In this document: one piece after another, positions 1 to 7,365 of the stretch
How the letters are laid out: the number at the start of each line of letters is the position of its first letter
How positions within the stretch are numbered: position 1 is the stretch's first letter
NCBI GenBank assembly: GCA_028277025.1
Contig: JAPYVG010000026.1
Location: forward strand, 1-23,644
Reading direction: 5' to 3'
DNA from: Sulfolobaceae archaeon
GTDB lineage: Archaea; Thermoproteota; Thermoprotei_A; Sulfolobales; Sulfolobaceae
DNA: 23,644 nt
Notes under the pieces: generated by a model
What the model was told of the DNA's origin: nothing
What the model saw: only the letters and a program-made list of their open reading frames with translations
Database searches by the model: none
Program-made: the position numbers and the translations under genes

Positions 1-105
1 TTCAAGAGGGCAACGAAGGCAGTAAATAGGAGCATTCGTAGCATGATGTACTCCATAGCCCTAGTCTTATGGGAGAGAAGGTTGATCCCAGAATTTGTAA
101 CTTAA
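1..105 (+). pseudogene. C-terminal fragment of a probable transposase
   Basis: Frame 1 is open from the window edge to a TAA at 103-105 and encodes 34 residues, including R-S-I-R-S-M-M-Y-S-I-A-L-V-L-W-E-R-R. A basic and hydrophobic helix near the end of the protein, with a Leu-Trp pair, is common at the C terminus of DDE transposases. The other end of this window is also full of transposase remains. I cannot name the IS family. The rest of the gene lies outside the window, so whether it is intact is unknown. It could also be the tail of an unrelated protein. Confidence 0.4.
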
Positions 106-448
106 TGACGACACTATCTCCACACTCAATTTTCCTTTAATCATATTTCAAATGATAACTCTGCTTATGAGTAAGTGACGTTTCCCTCTACTAGCCCCAA
201 TGGATGACTATGTATGATCCCTTAGCCCGTAGTGGAATTAAAAGTAAGGAAAAGTTACACCACGGGTAAACACTTAAAAATGTTCGGCAAGCTAACAGAA
301 ACTTACTGTGCTTCCAAACTTTATAAAATGTCTGTGATCCCTTCTGAATTTTTATTTAGAAATGTAACTTTTATTAAAAAAGGTGTGGGCATGTTGTTCC
401 TATAAAGAGTGCTAAATCGCGTCTACAACTCTTTTTATTCCCCCTTCT
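106..448. other. Gene-free stretch left of the first glycosyltransferase
   Basis: No convincing reading frame is seen on either strand. A weak inverted repeat (CCCGTAGTG near 228 and CACCACGGG near 271, one mismatch) could form a hairpin. Near 371-381 the minus strand reads a run of six T, about 70 bases past the stop of the 449-1237 gene, which could end its transcript, since archaeal terminators are T-rich. Nothing else stands out. Confidence 0.4.
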
Positions 449-1237
449 TTACAGGTTTTCTCCCAATAAGAACGGAATCCCCCTTGCAAAGTAAAGGGTA
501 TACAAGACAACCCTATCGTAAATTCCTCCCTCGCATATTTCCCTCTTTTTTCTACTAACCGAAGTCATGAAAGAATAAGGAGTGCCCTTCAGCACTTTTA
601 AACTCTTACCATAACGATAATACTTCCTCATAATATCACTCAGTTTTACGTCACCGTAATGGTAAATTAACTCGTCCTTGATAGCGAAAACGTCGTTAGA
701 AAGCCTCGAAGCCTCATAGTAAATCAATTCATGGTCGGGGAACACTACTTGACTAAATACGTCGCCCAAGTTTATCCTTAACGTTTCCAACGCCAGCGTC
801 AATAGCTCCCTTTTAAAGACCCTGGGCAAAGCAAATCCCTTAATAGCCTCCGGTGAGTTACAGTGCATTATGTTATCCTTATCGAGCTGTGCTGCCCTAA
901 CCCATACAGACTCCCCTAACTCCCTCTCCCCAATTATAACCATGTCGTGGAGGTTTTTAGAGAGTAGTTCTAGTGCATCCTTCCTCAAAGGCCTTGTCTC
1001 ATCAAGTAAAAGGGCATAATCTCCCTTACTTTCCTTATTTGCTAAATAACGGGCTTCCAAAAGTTTAACGTCTTTCCTAACCTCTTTGAAACCGTATTCT
1101 CTAATCAAATCACTTATCTCATCCCCTCCAGAGTTAACTACAACTACTTCATGATCTTGAAAGGTTTGGAGCCTAATAGACTCAAAGACTTCCTTTAAGT
1201 ACTTACCGTGAAGTGAAGGAATCTGAATTGAGAACAC
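449..1237 (-). CDS. Family 2-like glycosyltransferase
   Basis: The 262-residue product resembles family 2 (GT-A) glycosyltransferases, which move a sugar from a nucleotide-sugar donor onto a glycan or lipid acceptor in the cytoplasm. The N terminus has the GT-A opening: a short beta strand (I-P-S-L, residues 6-9), a helix with S-I-R-L-Q-T-F near 20-26, then V-V-V-V-N-S-G-G at 31-38. An acidic D-E-T at 79-81 after L-L-L sits where the metal-binding DxD is expected. C-terminal H-Y-G and Y-R-Y-G-K-S near 190-210 resemble the acceptor side of such enzymes. The start is GTG, with an A/T-rich box (reading TTTATCTTA on the minus strand, about 1254-1264) some 23 bases upstream, which fits a leaderless message. 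The gene stands alone. Its composition looks less AT-rich than the 14-17 kb genes. Donor and acceptor are unknown. Confidence 0.82.
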   Translation of the reverse strand: MFSIQIPSLHGKYLKEVFESIRLQTFQDHEVVVVNSGGDEISDLIREYGFKEVRKDVKLLEARYLANKESKGDYALLLDETRPLRKDALELLSKNLHDMVIIGERELGESVWVRAAQLDKDNIMHCNSPEAIKGFALPRVFKRELLTLALETLRINLGDVFSQVVFPDHELIYYEASRLSNDVFAIKDELIYHYGDVKLSDIMRKYYRYGKSLKVLKGTPYSFMTSVSRKKREICEGGIYDRVVLYTLYFARGIPFLLGENL

Positions 1238-2106
1238 ATAAGAAAGAGAGAGATTAAGATAAAGAGTTTTTACTCGATTTATCCTCTTCTATACAATTGT
1301 CTAATTAGAAACTTTCAACTACTATTTACGCACATTACTATTATCACTTTCTGAGTACTACTTCAAGACGTTCAACATTATTAATTTGATTTCTTTTTAT
1401 TCACTTCGCTTAAATTTGTTTATTTTAGATTTTTCAATCAAACTAAATGAATTCGCAAATATCCGTGAATCGCCCCCGACGACACTGTCAACTATATTAG
1501 TTCTGCACATAGGTAACTTCCGAAAATTATTATCAAACGGTTTCCAATTCGGTAAGATGTAGAAAATTGTAATTCATGAGTTATGGCAAAAGATATGAGA
1601 TAATCTTGTAACTCCTCTACAGTTAGCTTAATATTTGATATCAGTAAAATCTAGGCCTTAAGCTCTCAAGATTAAACTTAGTTTTATCCTTGACTTTTGT
1701 TGTAGTAGCTACAAACTGAAGTGTACTTTCTACCGAATAACGAGTGATATACCTTCATTGAGGGTTGTGTATAAAGAAAGTCCTATTCACTCCAACTGAC
1801 TAAGTTAAGGATATCTTAAGACCGTAAAAGTTTAAAAAATAAACTTAGTTGTGAATAAGTGGCTAAAAGCAAGAAGACTGAAATTCATATCTATTTGTGA
1901 GAAATTCTTGGCATCTTGATCTTACACGATTATTCTCACTCTATCAGCCTTATTTAGAAGCTCGGGAGTTCGGTTCATTATTATCGGCCGATTCAACTTA
2001 CGTATTTATCTGGTTTTAGATTGTATTTGCGTTAGTTTATTACTCAATCACTAAACAGCCTAAATAAATGTGTTAAAAATAAATGTGAGAAAGAAATAAC
2101 TAAGTT
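1238..2106. other. Long gene-free stretch
   Basis: About 870 bases without a credible gene on either strand; every frame is broken by stops. It lies between two genes that point away from each other and holds their promoters at its ends. A small hairpin (TTGTAG and CTACAA around TAG) lies near 1700-1715. Bases 1450-1499 share an interrupted similarity with 23463-23518 (see findings). It may be the remnant of deleted island genes, but no product can be recognised. Confidence 0.5.
2073..2084 (+). promoter_or_regulatory. TATA-like box for the small membrane protein
   Basis: TTAAAAATAAAT is centred about 28 bases before the ATG at 2107. This is close to the spacing expected for an archaeal TATA box driving a leaderless or nearly leaderless transcript. 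A similar A/T-rich word lies 12 bases further upstream, so the exact box is not certain. Confidence 0.45.
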
Positions 2107-2415
2107 ATGAACTGGAAGATTAACGTCATGACAATGTTTACATTTACGCTATTATCTCTTTTATTTTCATTCCTAAATGTGTTTATATCCGCATTTATAC
2201 TTATAATATTTTATCTTGTAGACTTACTCAAGCCACCCTTTTACTCAGCTGACGAAATGGAAAATCCAATAGTCTCCTTTACTCCAATCCTAGTTATAGG
2301 AGTTACAATTTATATATTGTTAAAATTATATCTTAATGATTTAATATTTTTCATGTTCCTCCTCGCATTGTTTATCATAGACATGACACTGTCATATAAA
2401 AGAGCAAAAGATTAA
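2107..2415 (+). CDS. Small polytopic membrane protein, function unknown
   Basis: The 102-residue product is strongly hydrophobic. Residues about 8-40 form one long hydrophobic block, enough for two membrane helices. Residues about 58-95 form a second block that could hold two more. A more polar loop with K-P-P-F-Y-S-A-D-E-M-E-N sits between them, and the tail K-R-A-K-D is basic, which suggests a cytoplasmic C terminus. I do not recognise a family. It lies 26 bases upstream of a glycosyltransferase on the same strand and may be co-transcribed, so it could be an accessory protein of glycan transfer or export; that is inference from position only. The upstream TATA-like box supports a real gene. 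Confidence 0.6.
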   Translation: MNWKINVMTMFTFTLLSLLFSFLNVFISAFILIIFYLVDLLKPPFYSADEMENPIVSFTPILVIGVTIYILLKLYLNDLIFFMFLLALFIIDMTLSYKRAKD

Positions 2416-2441
2416 AAATATGCAAAATAATTGGATACCCT

Positions 2442-3563
2442 ATGACGAGGATACTCATAATCTTAAGGACTCTTTGGACTGCGGGAGCACAGAGAATAGC
2501 GATCAACGAATATAGATGGTTAAAAAAGTTAGGATATGAGCCTAAGCTCATATTTCTAAGGGGGACAAACACTAAAGGCTACGAAGAGATGTTAAAAGAC
2601 ATAGACTACAAAGTAATAAGAGAAGGACATGGCATATTCACGCCGATTTTTTACGTCGGAACAAAAATGTTCGCTAGAGATAGAGGAATTGAAAGCACTG
2701 TAGATCTAGATCTTATAATGAAAATTAGTGGTATAGCCAAAGAAGAAAAGGCTGATTATTTAATTTGCCACGATCAGTTTACAGCAATAGGCTGTTTGAA
2801 AGCCTTTGAAAGGAACAAAATTCCTTTTAGTGTATTCGTTCACGAAAAGGTCACTAATTATTCCCTTCCGATCTTAGGAAAAATAATTAATAATTTAGAG
2901 AAAAAAGTATTTATTAAAGCAAAAAAAGTTTTCGCAGTTACTGATAAGGTCGCCAGAACTATCTATGAGAAACACGGAGTAAACGCTATATCTAATTATC
3001 CTGGTATGGATAAAATTTCTGAAAAATCCTTTAGAGAAAAGGAAAATTATCTGATAACAGTTTCATTTTGGGATCTAGGCAGAAGGCCCTGGGATTATAT
3101 AGAGGTAATAAAAAATGTAGATGATTATAAACTACTGTTTGTAGGTAATTGGAGAGTTAAAAAAGCTAAAGAATATTTTTTGAAGAAAGTTAAGGAAGAA
3201 GGAATAGAAAGTAAAGTGGAGATGCTAGAAGGTGTAAGTGAAAGTAAACTCCACGAGTTATACGATAAAAGCAAATTCCTTATTAGGTTTGGTTACGGTG
3301 AATATGGTCTAGCTACACCGTTTATTGAGGCTATGCAGCATACATTACCAGTGATAATTAATGATGAACTGGGAACAGCTGATTTGGCTAAAAGATATAA
3401 TGTAGGTTTAGTTATCCATGGTATCAATATTAATGAAATTAAAGAATTTCTGAAAAATATGAATGAAAATAAATATAAGGAATTACAGTTAGGTATAGCT
3501 AAAATACAGAAGGAATATACATGGGAAAATCATACAAAAAAACTAGTTGAAGGCATAACTTAA
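2442..3563 (+). CDS. GT-B fold glycosyltransferase, family 4-like
   Basis: The 373-residue product has the length and layout of a GT4-type retaining glycosyltransferase. The N-terminal half opens with R-I-L-I-I-L-R-T-L and a G-A-Q-R loop near residue 16, the usual start of the acceptor domain. The C-terminal half has the donor domain: L-F-V-G-N-W near 228-233, then G-E-Y-G-L-A-T-P-F-I-E-A-M at 286-298, the counterpart of the E-x7-E region, although here the two Glu (287 and 296) are eight residues apart rather than seven. P-V-I-I-N-D-E-L-G-T follows. It lies 26 bases after the small membrane protein and may share its transcript. It converges with the broken methyltransferase at 3627. Donor sugar unknown. 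Confidence 0.85.
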   Translation: MTRILIILRTLWTAGAQRIAINEYRWLKKLGYEPKLIFLRGTNTKGYEEMLKDIDYKVIREGHGIFTPIFYVGTKMFARDRGIESTVDLDLIMKISGIAKEEKADYLICHDQFTAIGCLKAFERNKIPFSVFVHEKVTNYSLPILGKIINNLEKKVFIKAKKVFAVTDKVARTIYEKHGVNAISNYPGMDKISEKSFREKENYLITVSFWDLGRRPWDYIEVIKNVDDYKLLFVGNWRVKKAKEYFLKKVKEEGIESKVEMLEGVSESKLHELYDKSKFLIRFGYGEYGLATPFIEAMQHTLPVIINDELGTADLAKRYNVGLVIHGININEIKEFLKNMNENKYKELQLGIAKIQKEYTWENHTKKLVEGIT

Positions 3564-3612
3564 TTTTAGTAGTTATATGGAGTCTTGCGATTAGCTCTGG
3601 CTTAAAATTAAG
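3559..3612. terminator. Inverted repeat between convergent genes
   Basis: CTTAATTTTA (3559-3568) and TAAAATTAAG (3603-3612) are exact inverted copies with 34 bases between them. The left arm contains the stop codon of the glycosyltransferase, and the right arm lies 14 bases past the end of the methyltransferase pseudogene on the other strand. The position suits a two-way terminator or transcript-end structure. The arms are AT-rich and the loop is long, so stability is moderate. Confidence 0.4.
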
Positions 3613-3626
3613 ATAAAATCTGATAG

Positions 3627-4429
3627 CTACTGTTCCTTTTTAGCTACTATGAACATGTGAGAAGCTAATGATGGAAAATGGGAGAAAAATCCATCTAGAG
3701 CAGAAAGCCATGAAGGGATACCATCTGCAATAAGTCCCCTCTTGTATGTGACTTCGAAGCCGAAATATTCAAGGTACTCAATCATAGCCCTTAAAGTGAA
3801 AGATTTTGCGTGGCCATTAGTTTGGTCTTTATATGCCAACCTACCGAAGTCCTTTACAAATGATACGTCGTGAGAAAAGGCTTACAACCCATAAATAGTG
3901 CCAGCCTATTAATCCATGATGATAGATTAGGAGTTGATAAAATTAGAATACCGCTATCTCCTTTCTTTAATACTCTGTAGATTTCGCTCAATACCAAATC
4001 TGAGTTATATAGATGCTCCATAACCTCTTCAAAAATAACCGCATTAACACTAGAATCCATAAAAGGGAGTTTAGATGTATTAACGTCCTCTATGTATGGC
4101 GTAATTCCGTTCCTCCTTATCTCATCTTCAGCAGAAGAGGCAATTTCAATACAGTAAGCATCTTTAAATCCTAGCCTTTCCTTATAGTACCTCAAATTTT
4201 TCCCATTACCGCACCTATTTCAACTATAGTCCCTTTTTCATTTAAAAATGGGGATAAGGCCTTTTCGGTTAACATAATTCTTTCTAACATGTGCTTAGTT
4301 AAATCCAACTTAGCATATTGTGTTTCATAAAAATCCTTTATGGGATGTTCTCCATGTTTGCATTTAAGCAAAATCCTGCTATATACTTTTCCTTAATGCT
4401 TCTGCGTTTTGAGGTTTAACTTTTAACAT
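3627..4429 (-). pseudogene. Class I SAM-dependent methyltransferase, broken by frameshifts
   Basis: Three open pieces join into one methyltransferase of about 265 residues. From 4429 (ATG) the first piece gives M-L-K-V-K-P-Q-N, shifts near 4395, and continues to the SAM-binding motif I. At about 4213 the frame breaks inside that motif: restoring one T gives V-E-I-G-C-G-N-G-K-N, a standard motif I, followed by the 3854-4195 piece. That piece carries P-F-M-D-S-S-V-N-A-V-I-F-E-E-V-M-E-H-L and Y-R-V-L-K-K-G, motifs of the Methyltransf_11 type. A third break near 3871, where one lost G would restore T-D-V-S-F-V, leads into the last piece, with H-A-K-S-F-T-L-R-A-M-I-E-Y-L. The gene lay 6 bases past the probable original end of the FkbM-type methyltransferase upstream, so the two were likely an operon. 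At least three separate lesions argue against programmed recoding. Confidence 0.82.
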
Positions 4430-4502
4430 CAAAGTTTAGCTATATCTTCTACCATAGAGTATTTCGAATTCTTCCTTAGTTAAAGAAGGGATTGTGTAAC
4501 CC

Positions 4503-5177
4503 TTATTCCTTGTGAAAACCCTTAATTGCGTTGCTCATAATCTTTGCCTTCATTTCTGCTTTAAGAAAGTCCAGAGGGTGTAAAGAGATATTCTTTACCG
4601 AATTTTTTACTACATCACTCCATTTCATAAACCTTACATTAAATCCTTTATCCCTTAACATTGCCGGTATACTAATAACGTTTTCATTACCGTGTAATTC
4701 CATGGTAATTTCCCTGACAGAATTCAACCAATTACCTTTAATTAACCTACCTTCTGTACCTTCAATATCCATCTTAACCACAGAAAACTTACCTAGGGAC
4801 TCTATGGTAGTCGTAGTAACTTCTACCCCCTCATTTGACACCTTACTCCCTACCCCCTCATCGGATATCCTAATTTTTATCCCATCTTCATCGTAAAGTG
4901 CCTTATTGACCAAGGTGACGTTTTTTAACTCATTAACCTCAACGTTCCTCTTCATAATTTCGAAAGCCCACGGTAACGGCTCCACAGCTACTACTTCCTT
5001 AACTTTCCTAGCAATTTTCACTGTAAAATCGCCTACAAAGGCTCCTGCATCTAGCACAGTGTCTTCTTTCTTGAACTTTAGGAAATCGTACTCACCTACT
5101 ATGAACGTTGAGTAATAAACGTACTCGTATCCTTTAGGTATCTCTATCCTTAAACCTCCGTAACGGAATAAGTTCAC
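4503..5177 (-). CDS. FkbM-family methyltransferase, C terminus probably shortened by a frameshift
   Basis: The 224-residue product has the FkbM layout of SAM-dependent O-methyltransferases, which often methylate sugars or polyketides. SAM motif I is V-L-D-A-G-A-F-V-G-D at 41-50, the acidic residue after strand 2 is E66 (V-A-V-E-P), and the FkbM signature V-V-K-M-D-I-E-G-T-E lies near 133-142. The start is GTG at 5177, with a TTTAAA box (minus strand, about 5200-5207) 26 bases upstream. The frame stops at 4503, but in the next frame reading goes on as N-K-G-Y-T-I-P-S-L-T-K-E-E-F-E-I-L-Y-G-R-R-Y-S to a TAA at 4436-4438, 6 bases before the next methyltransferase start. This suggests a one-base shift near 4510 that cost about 22 residues. 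The catalytic core is intact, so the shortened enzyme could still work. Confidence 0.78.
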   Translation of the reverse strand: MNLFRYGGLRIEIPKGYEYVYYSTFIVGEYDFLKFKKEDTVLDAGAFVGDFTVKIARKVKEVVAVEPLPWAFEIMKRNVEVNELKNVTLVNKALYDEDGIKIRISDEGVGSKVSNEGVEVTTTTIESLGKFSVVKMDIEGTEGRLIKGNWLNSVREITMELHGNENVISIPAMLRDKGFNVRFMKWSDVVKNSVKNISLHPLDFLKAEMKAKIMSNAIKGFHKE

Positions 5178-5387
5178 AGTATGATATAGGAAAAGTGAGA
5201 TTTAAAGCTACAAGATAAAAATAGAATCAGACGACAAACTAAACTTTAAACTCTTTTTCAATTCCCGTCTAGAAAAGGCTATCCATTTTTGTCAGCTATG
5301 TAGGCTTGCTAATGTAATTGGATAATCACTGCAACGTACATCTAAGATTGCCTCCTTGTTTTACGATCCTAAACTTCTTCTCTTAGT

Positions 5388-5451
5388 CAGCAGTTATGAG
5401 ATTTCTCGTTAAGTGTAGCCTTGAAGTCAAGGCAAAATCTAAGAACTGCTG
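5388..5451. repeat. Three-tier inverted repeat, possible structured RNA or IS remnant
   Basis: Outer arms CAGCAGTT (5388-5395) and AACTGCTG (5444-5451) pair exactly. Three unpaired bases on each side (ATG and AAG) follow, then AGATTT (5399-5404) pairs with AAATCT (5435-5440). Inside is a hairpin GCCTTG-AAGT-CAAGGC (5418-5433). The symmetric 3-by-3 internal loop and three nested stems in 64 bases are unlikely by chance in this AT-rich setting. No recognisable C/D boxes are present. The role is unknown. Confidence 0.5.
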
Positions 5452-5544
5452 TTTTAGTCTTAATACTCTTTAGTATATGTCAAGCTACTTTAACCTAATA
5501 TAATGCTACTCGTAAAACTCCTATATTATGTCTTTTACCAGAAG

Positions 5545-5554
5545 TTTAATAATT
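5545..5554 (+). promoter_or_regulatory. TATA-like box for the methyltransferase-glycosyltransferase pair
   Basis: TTTAATAATT ends 20 bases before the ATG at 5575 and is centred about 26 bases upstream, the spacing expected for a leaderless archaeal transcript starting at the ATG. Confidence 0.5.
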
Positions 5555-5574
5555 AAAAACTTATATTAGAAAAT

Positions 5575-6309
5575 ATGGAGTATATCCCGCCTAAACGACT
5601 ACTTGAATTAATAAGACAGTATAGTATAACTTTCGCAAACTGGTATTCAGTAATGCTCGACATTTATTTTCATAGAGAGAAAATAAAATGTAAATTAAGA
5701 AATGGACAAGTCTTATATTTAAAACCTAATGAAGTAGTTTTGTTAGCCGGACTAAGGATCACTGAGCTCAATGAAGATAGTGTGAAATTTCAATTTAAAG
5801 GAAGGGAAATTTATCTGAAGGGTTGGAAATTGAGTTACCCAGGAGATTCTTTCTCGGATTATTGGAGGATTAACGTTAAAGGTAGAAGAGTCTTAGATAT
5901 AGGAGCCGGTATTGGTGATTCCCCAATTTACTTTTCTATCACAGGTGCAAAGGAAATAGTAGCAGTAGAGATAGATAAAAGAAAAGTTGAACTAATGAGA
6001 GATAACCTAAAAATTAACGGAATTAATAACGTTACCATAGTTGATAAAGGTGTTGGAGTGGAAGATAGTAATAATATTATAAGTTGGCCGAAATTGGTTT
6101 CTCTTTATGGACCCTTTGATGTAGCTAAAATAGATTGCGATGGGTGTGAGAGAATAATTGCCCCTTACATTAAGGAAATTAGTGAACTGCTCATAGAATG
6201 GGATAATGATTATCAGGATATAATAAGTAGCTTGAATAAAAACGGTTATAAAGTAAATGTTGAGCACACCCTAAAGAACTTAGGGTTTATATACGCAAAG
6301 AAGAAGTAA
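5575..6309 (+). CDS. FkbM-like SAM-dependent methyltransferase
   Basis: The 244-residue product carries a full class I methyltransferase core after an N-terminal region of about 100 residues. Motif I is V-L-D-I-G-A-G-I-G-D at 106-115, the strand-2 acidic residue is E132 (V-A-V-E-I-D), and F-D-V-A-K-I-D-C-D-G-C-E near 180-192 matches the FkbM-type K-x-D-x-E/D-G-x-E motif. A sugar or glycan hydroxyl is the likely target, given the glycosyltransferases on both sides, but this is inferred. The ATG start has a TATA-like box 26 bases upstream. The stop is 6 bases before the next gene, so the two form an operon. It is only distantly similar to the 4503-5177 enzyme. Confidence 0.82.
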   Translation: MEYIPPKRLLELIRQYSITFANWYSVMLDIYFHREKIKCKLRNGQVLYLKPNEVVLLAGLRITELNEDSVKFQFKGREIYLKGWKLSYPGDSFSDYWRINVKGRRVLDIGAGIGDSPIYFSITGAKEIVAVEIDKRKVELMRDNLKINGINNVTIVDKGVGVEDSNNIISWPKLVSLYGPFDVAKIDCDGCERIIAPYIKEISELLIEWDNDYQDIISSLNKNGYKVNVEHTLKNLGFIYAKKK

Positions 6310-6315
6310 ATCTCT

Positions 6316-7365
6316 GTGAAGATCTTTTTACTTACCAGCCACCTTAAAGAAAGAGATGGAGCAAGCAGAGCAATAATAAATTTTGCCAAGGGAATAAAAA
6401 GGTTAAGTAACTACGAGCCTGTAATCGTTTCGTTATCAGTTTCGCTAGACATTAGCAAGTTAGGAAACATAGAAGTAGTCAATCTAGGTAAAAGTTTGGG
6501 AATATTTTCTAGTTTTAGAATTTTTCTAGGCTCTTCCTCTCCTCTAAGACCATTTAGAAAGTATATGTTAGAGGATGGAAAATTTATTGTTGCTACAGAT
6601 GATCTAGTCCCCCTTTCAGAATTTAAAAACGATTTAGTCTATTGGAGTCAAGGTGTTTTGATTAGCGTATTCTTCTGGGAACCATTTTATAGAAAGAATA
6701 AGTTAATTTCAGTTTTAGGGTCTCCTTTCCTCCTACATAATACAATAAAATTTTCCAATTTCGTTAGGAAATATAAGATCGTACTAGCAAACAGTAAAAC
6801 TTCAGCAGTTTATGTTTCTTTATTTTATAATAGACCTCCTAGCTCAGTAGTTTATCCACCCCTAGACACAGATTTCTTTAAGCCTTCCAAGAGTAAAGAA
6901 AAGTTCGTGTTAGCGATTCTAAAAAGAGGATATCCCTCTCACATTGAGCTGTTAAGTAAACTTGCTGAAAAAATAAAGATGAAGGTTATAGGATATAAAA
7001 TACCTAATGCTGACTATCTAGAGAAAGTTAGTGATGAAGAATTGAGAGATCTCTATTCTTCCGCGTTAGTTACACTGTATCCAGTAGACTTTGAATATTT
7101 TGGCTACATTCCAGTGGAATCTATGGCCTCTGGGACGCCAGTTATCGCTTTTAGATATTCTGGTGGACCGTCTGAGACTATAATAGATGGAAGAAGTGGA
7201 TGGTTAGCATCAGATGAAGAAGAATTTTATCGTTTAACAATGAAAATTTACAGTGAAGGTTACTCGGAGGACGTTAACATACAAAGCCGAAAGAGAGCTG
7301 AAGAATTTTCTATACATAATCAAACCAAACTATTGTTATCCATTTTAGATAAGCTAAAAGTATAA
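6316..7365 (+). CDS. GT-B fold glycosyltransferase, family 4-like
   Basis: The 349-residue product starts with the acceptor-domain strand K-I-F-L-L-T-S-H-L, followed by a D-G-A-S-R-A loop near 15-20. The donor domain has Y-P-P-L-D-T-D-F-F near 180-190 and the E-x7-E motif E260-YFGYIPV-E268, then G-T-P-V-I-A-F and G-G-P-S-E-T-I-I-D-G, all hallmarks of retaining GT4 enzymes that use nucleotide sugars. The start is GTG, 6 bases after the preceding methyltransferase stop. The TAA at 7363-7365 directly abuts the stop codon of the opposite-strand gene at 7366. Donor unknown. Confidence 0.87.
   Translation: MKIFLLTSHLKERDGASRAIINFAKGIKRLSNYEPVIVSLSVSLDISKLGNIEVVNLGKSLGIFSSFRIFLGSSSPLRPFRKYMLEDGKFIVATDDLVPLSEFKNDLVYWSQGVLISVFFWEPFYRKNKLISVLGSPFLLHNTIKFSNFVRKYKIVLANSKTSAVYVSLFYNRPPSSVVYPPLDTDFFKPSKSKEKFVLAILKRGYPSHIELLSKLAEKIKMKVIGYKIPNADYLEKVSDEELRDLYSSALVTLYPVDFEYFGYIPVESMASGTPVIAFRYSGGPSETIIDGRSGWLASDEEEFYRLTMKIYSEGYSEDVNIQSRKRAEEFSIHNQTKLLLSILDKLKV

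Larger units (their letters stand above)
5178..5574. other. Intergenic stretch with a folded element
   Basis: About 400 bases between two divergent methyltransferase genes with no credible coding frame. Each end holds a TATA-like promoter box. The middle contains the inverted-repeat structure described at 5388-5451. No tRNA is seen. Confidence 0.5.

Noticed and set aside
1950..2020. GTTCGG-containing stretch resembling a tRNA T-arm
   Set aside because: No matching acceptor, D or anticodon stems could be paired around it.
2386..2396. TGACACTGTCA, also at 21706-21716 and, as GACACTGTCA, at 1481-1490
   Set aside because: Short self-complementary word; the 2386 copy is coding sequence and the contexts share nothing else. 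Probably chance.
2375..2572. Minus-strand frame of 65 codons
   Set aside because: It overlaps the ends of two better-supported plus-strand genes and has no motif.
4531..5115. Two plus-strand open frames (4531-4896 and 4906-5115)
   Set aside because: They lie opposite the FkbM methyltransferase, whose motifs are clear; their Ser/Thr/Phe-rich translations are typical antisense shadows.
6007..6267. Minus-strand frame of 86 codons
   Set aside because: Antisense to the methyltransferase at 5575-6309; no supporting motif or promoter.
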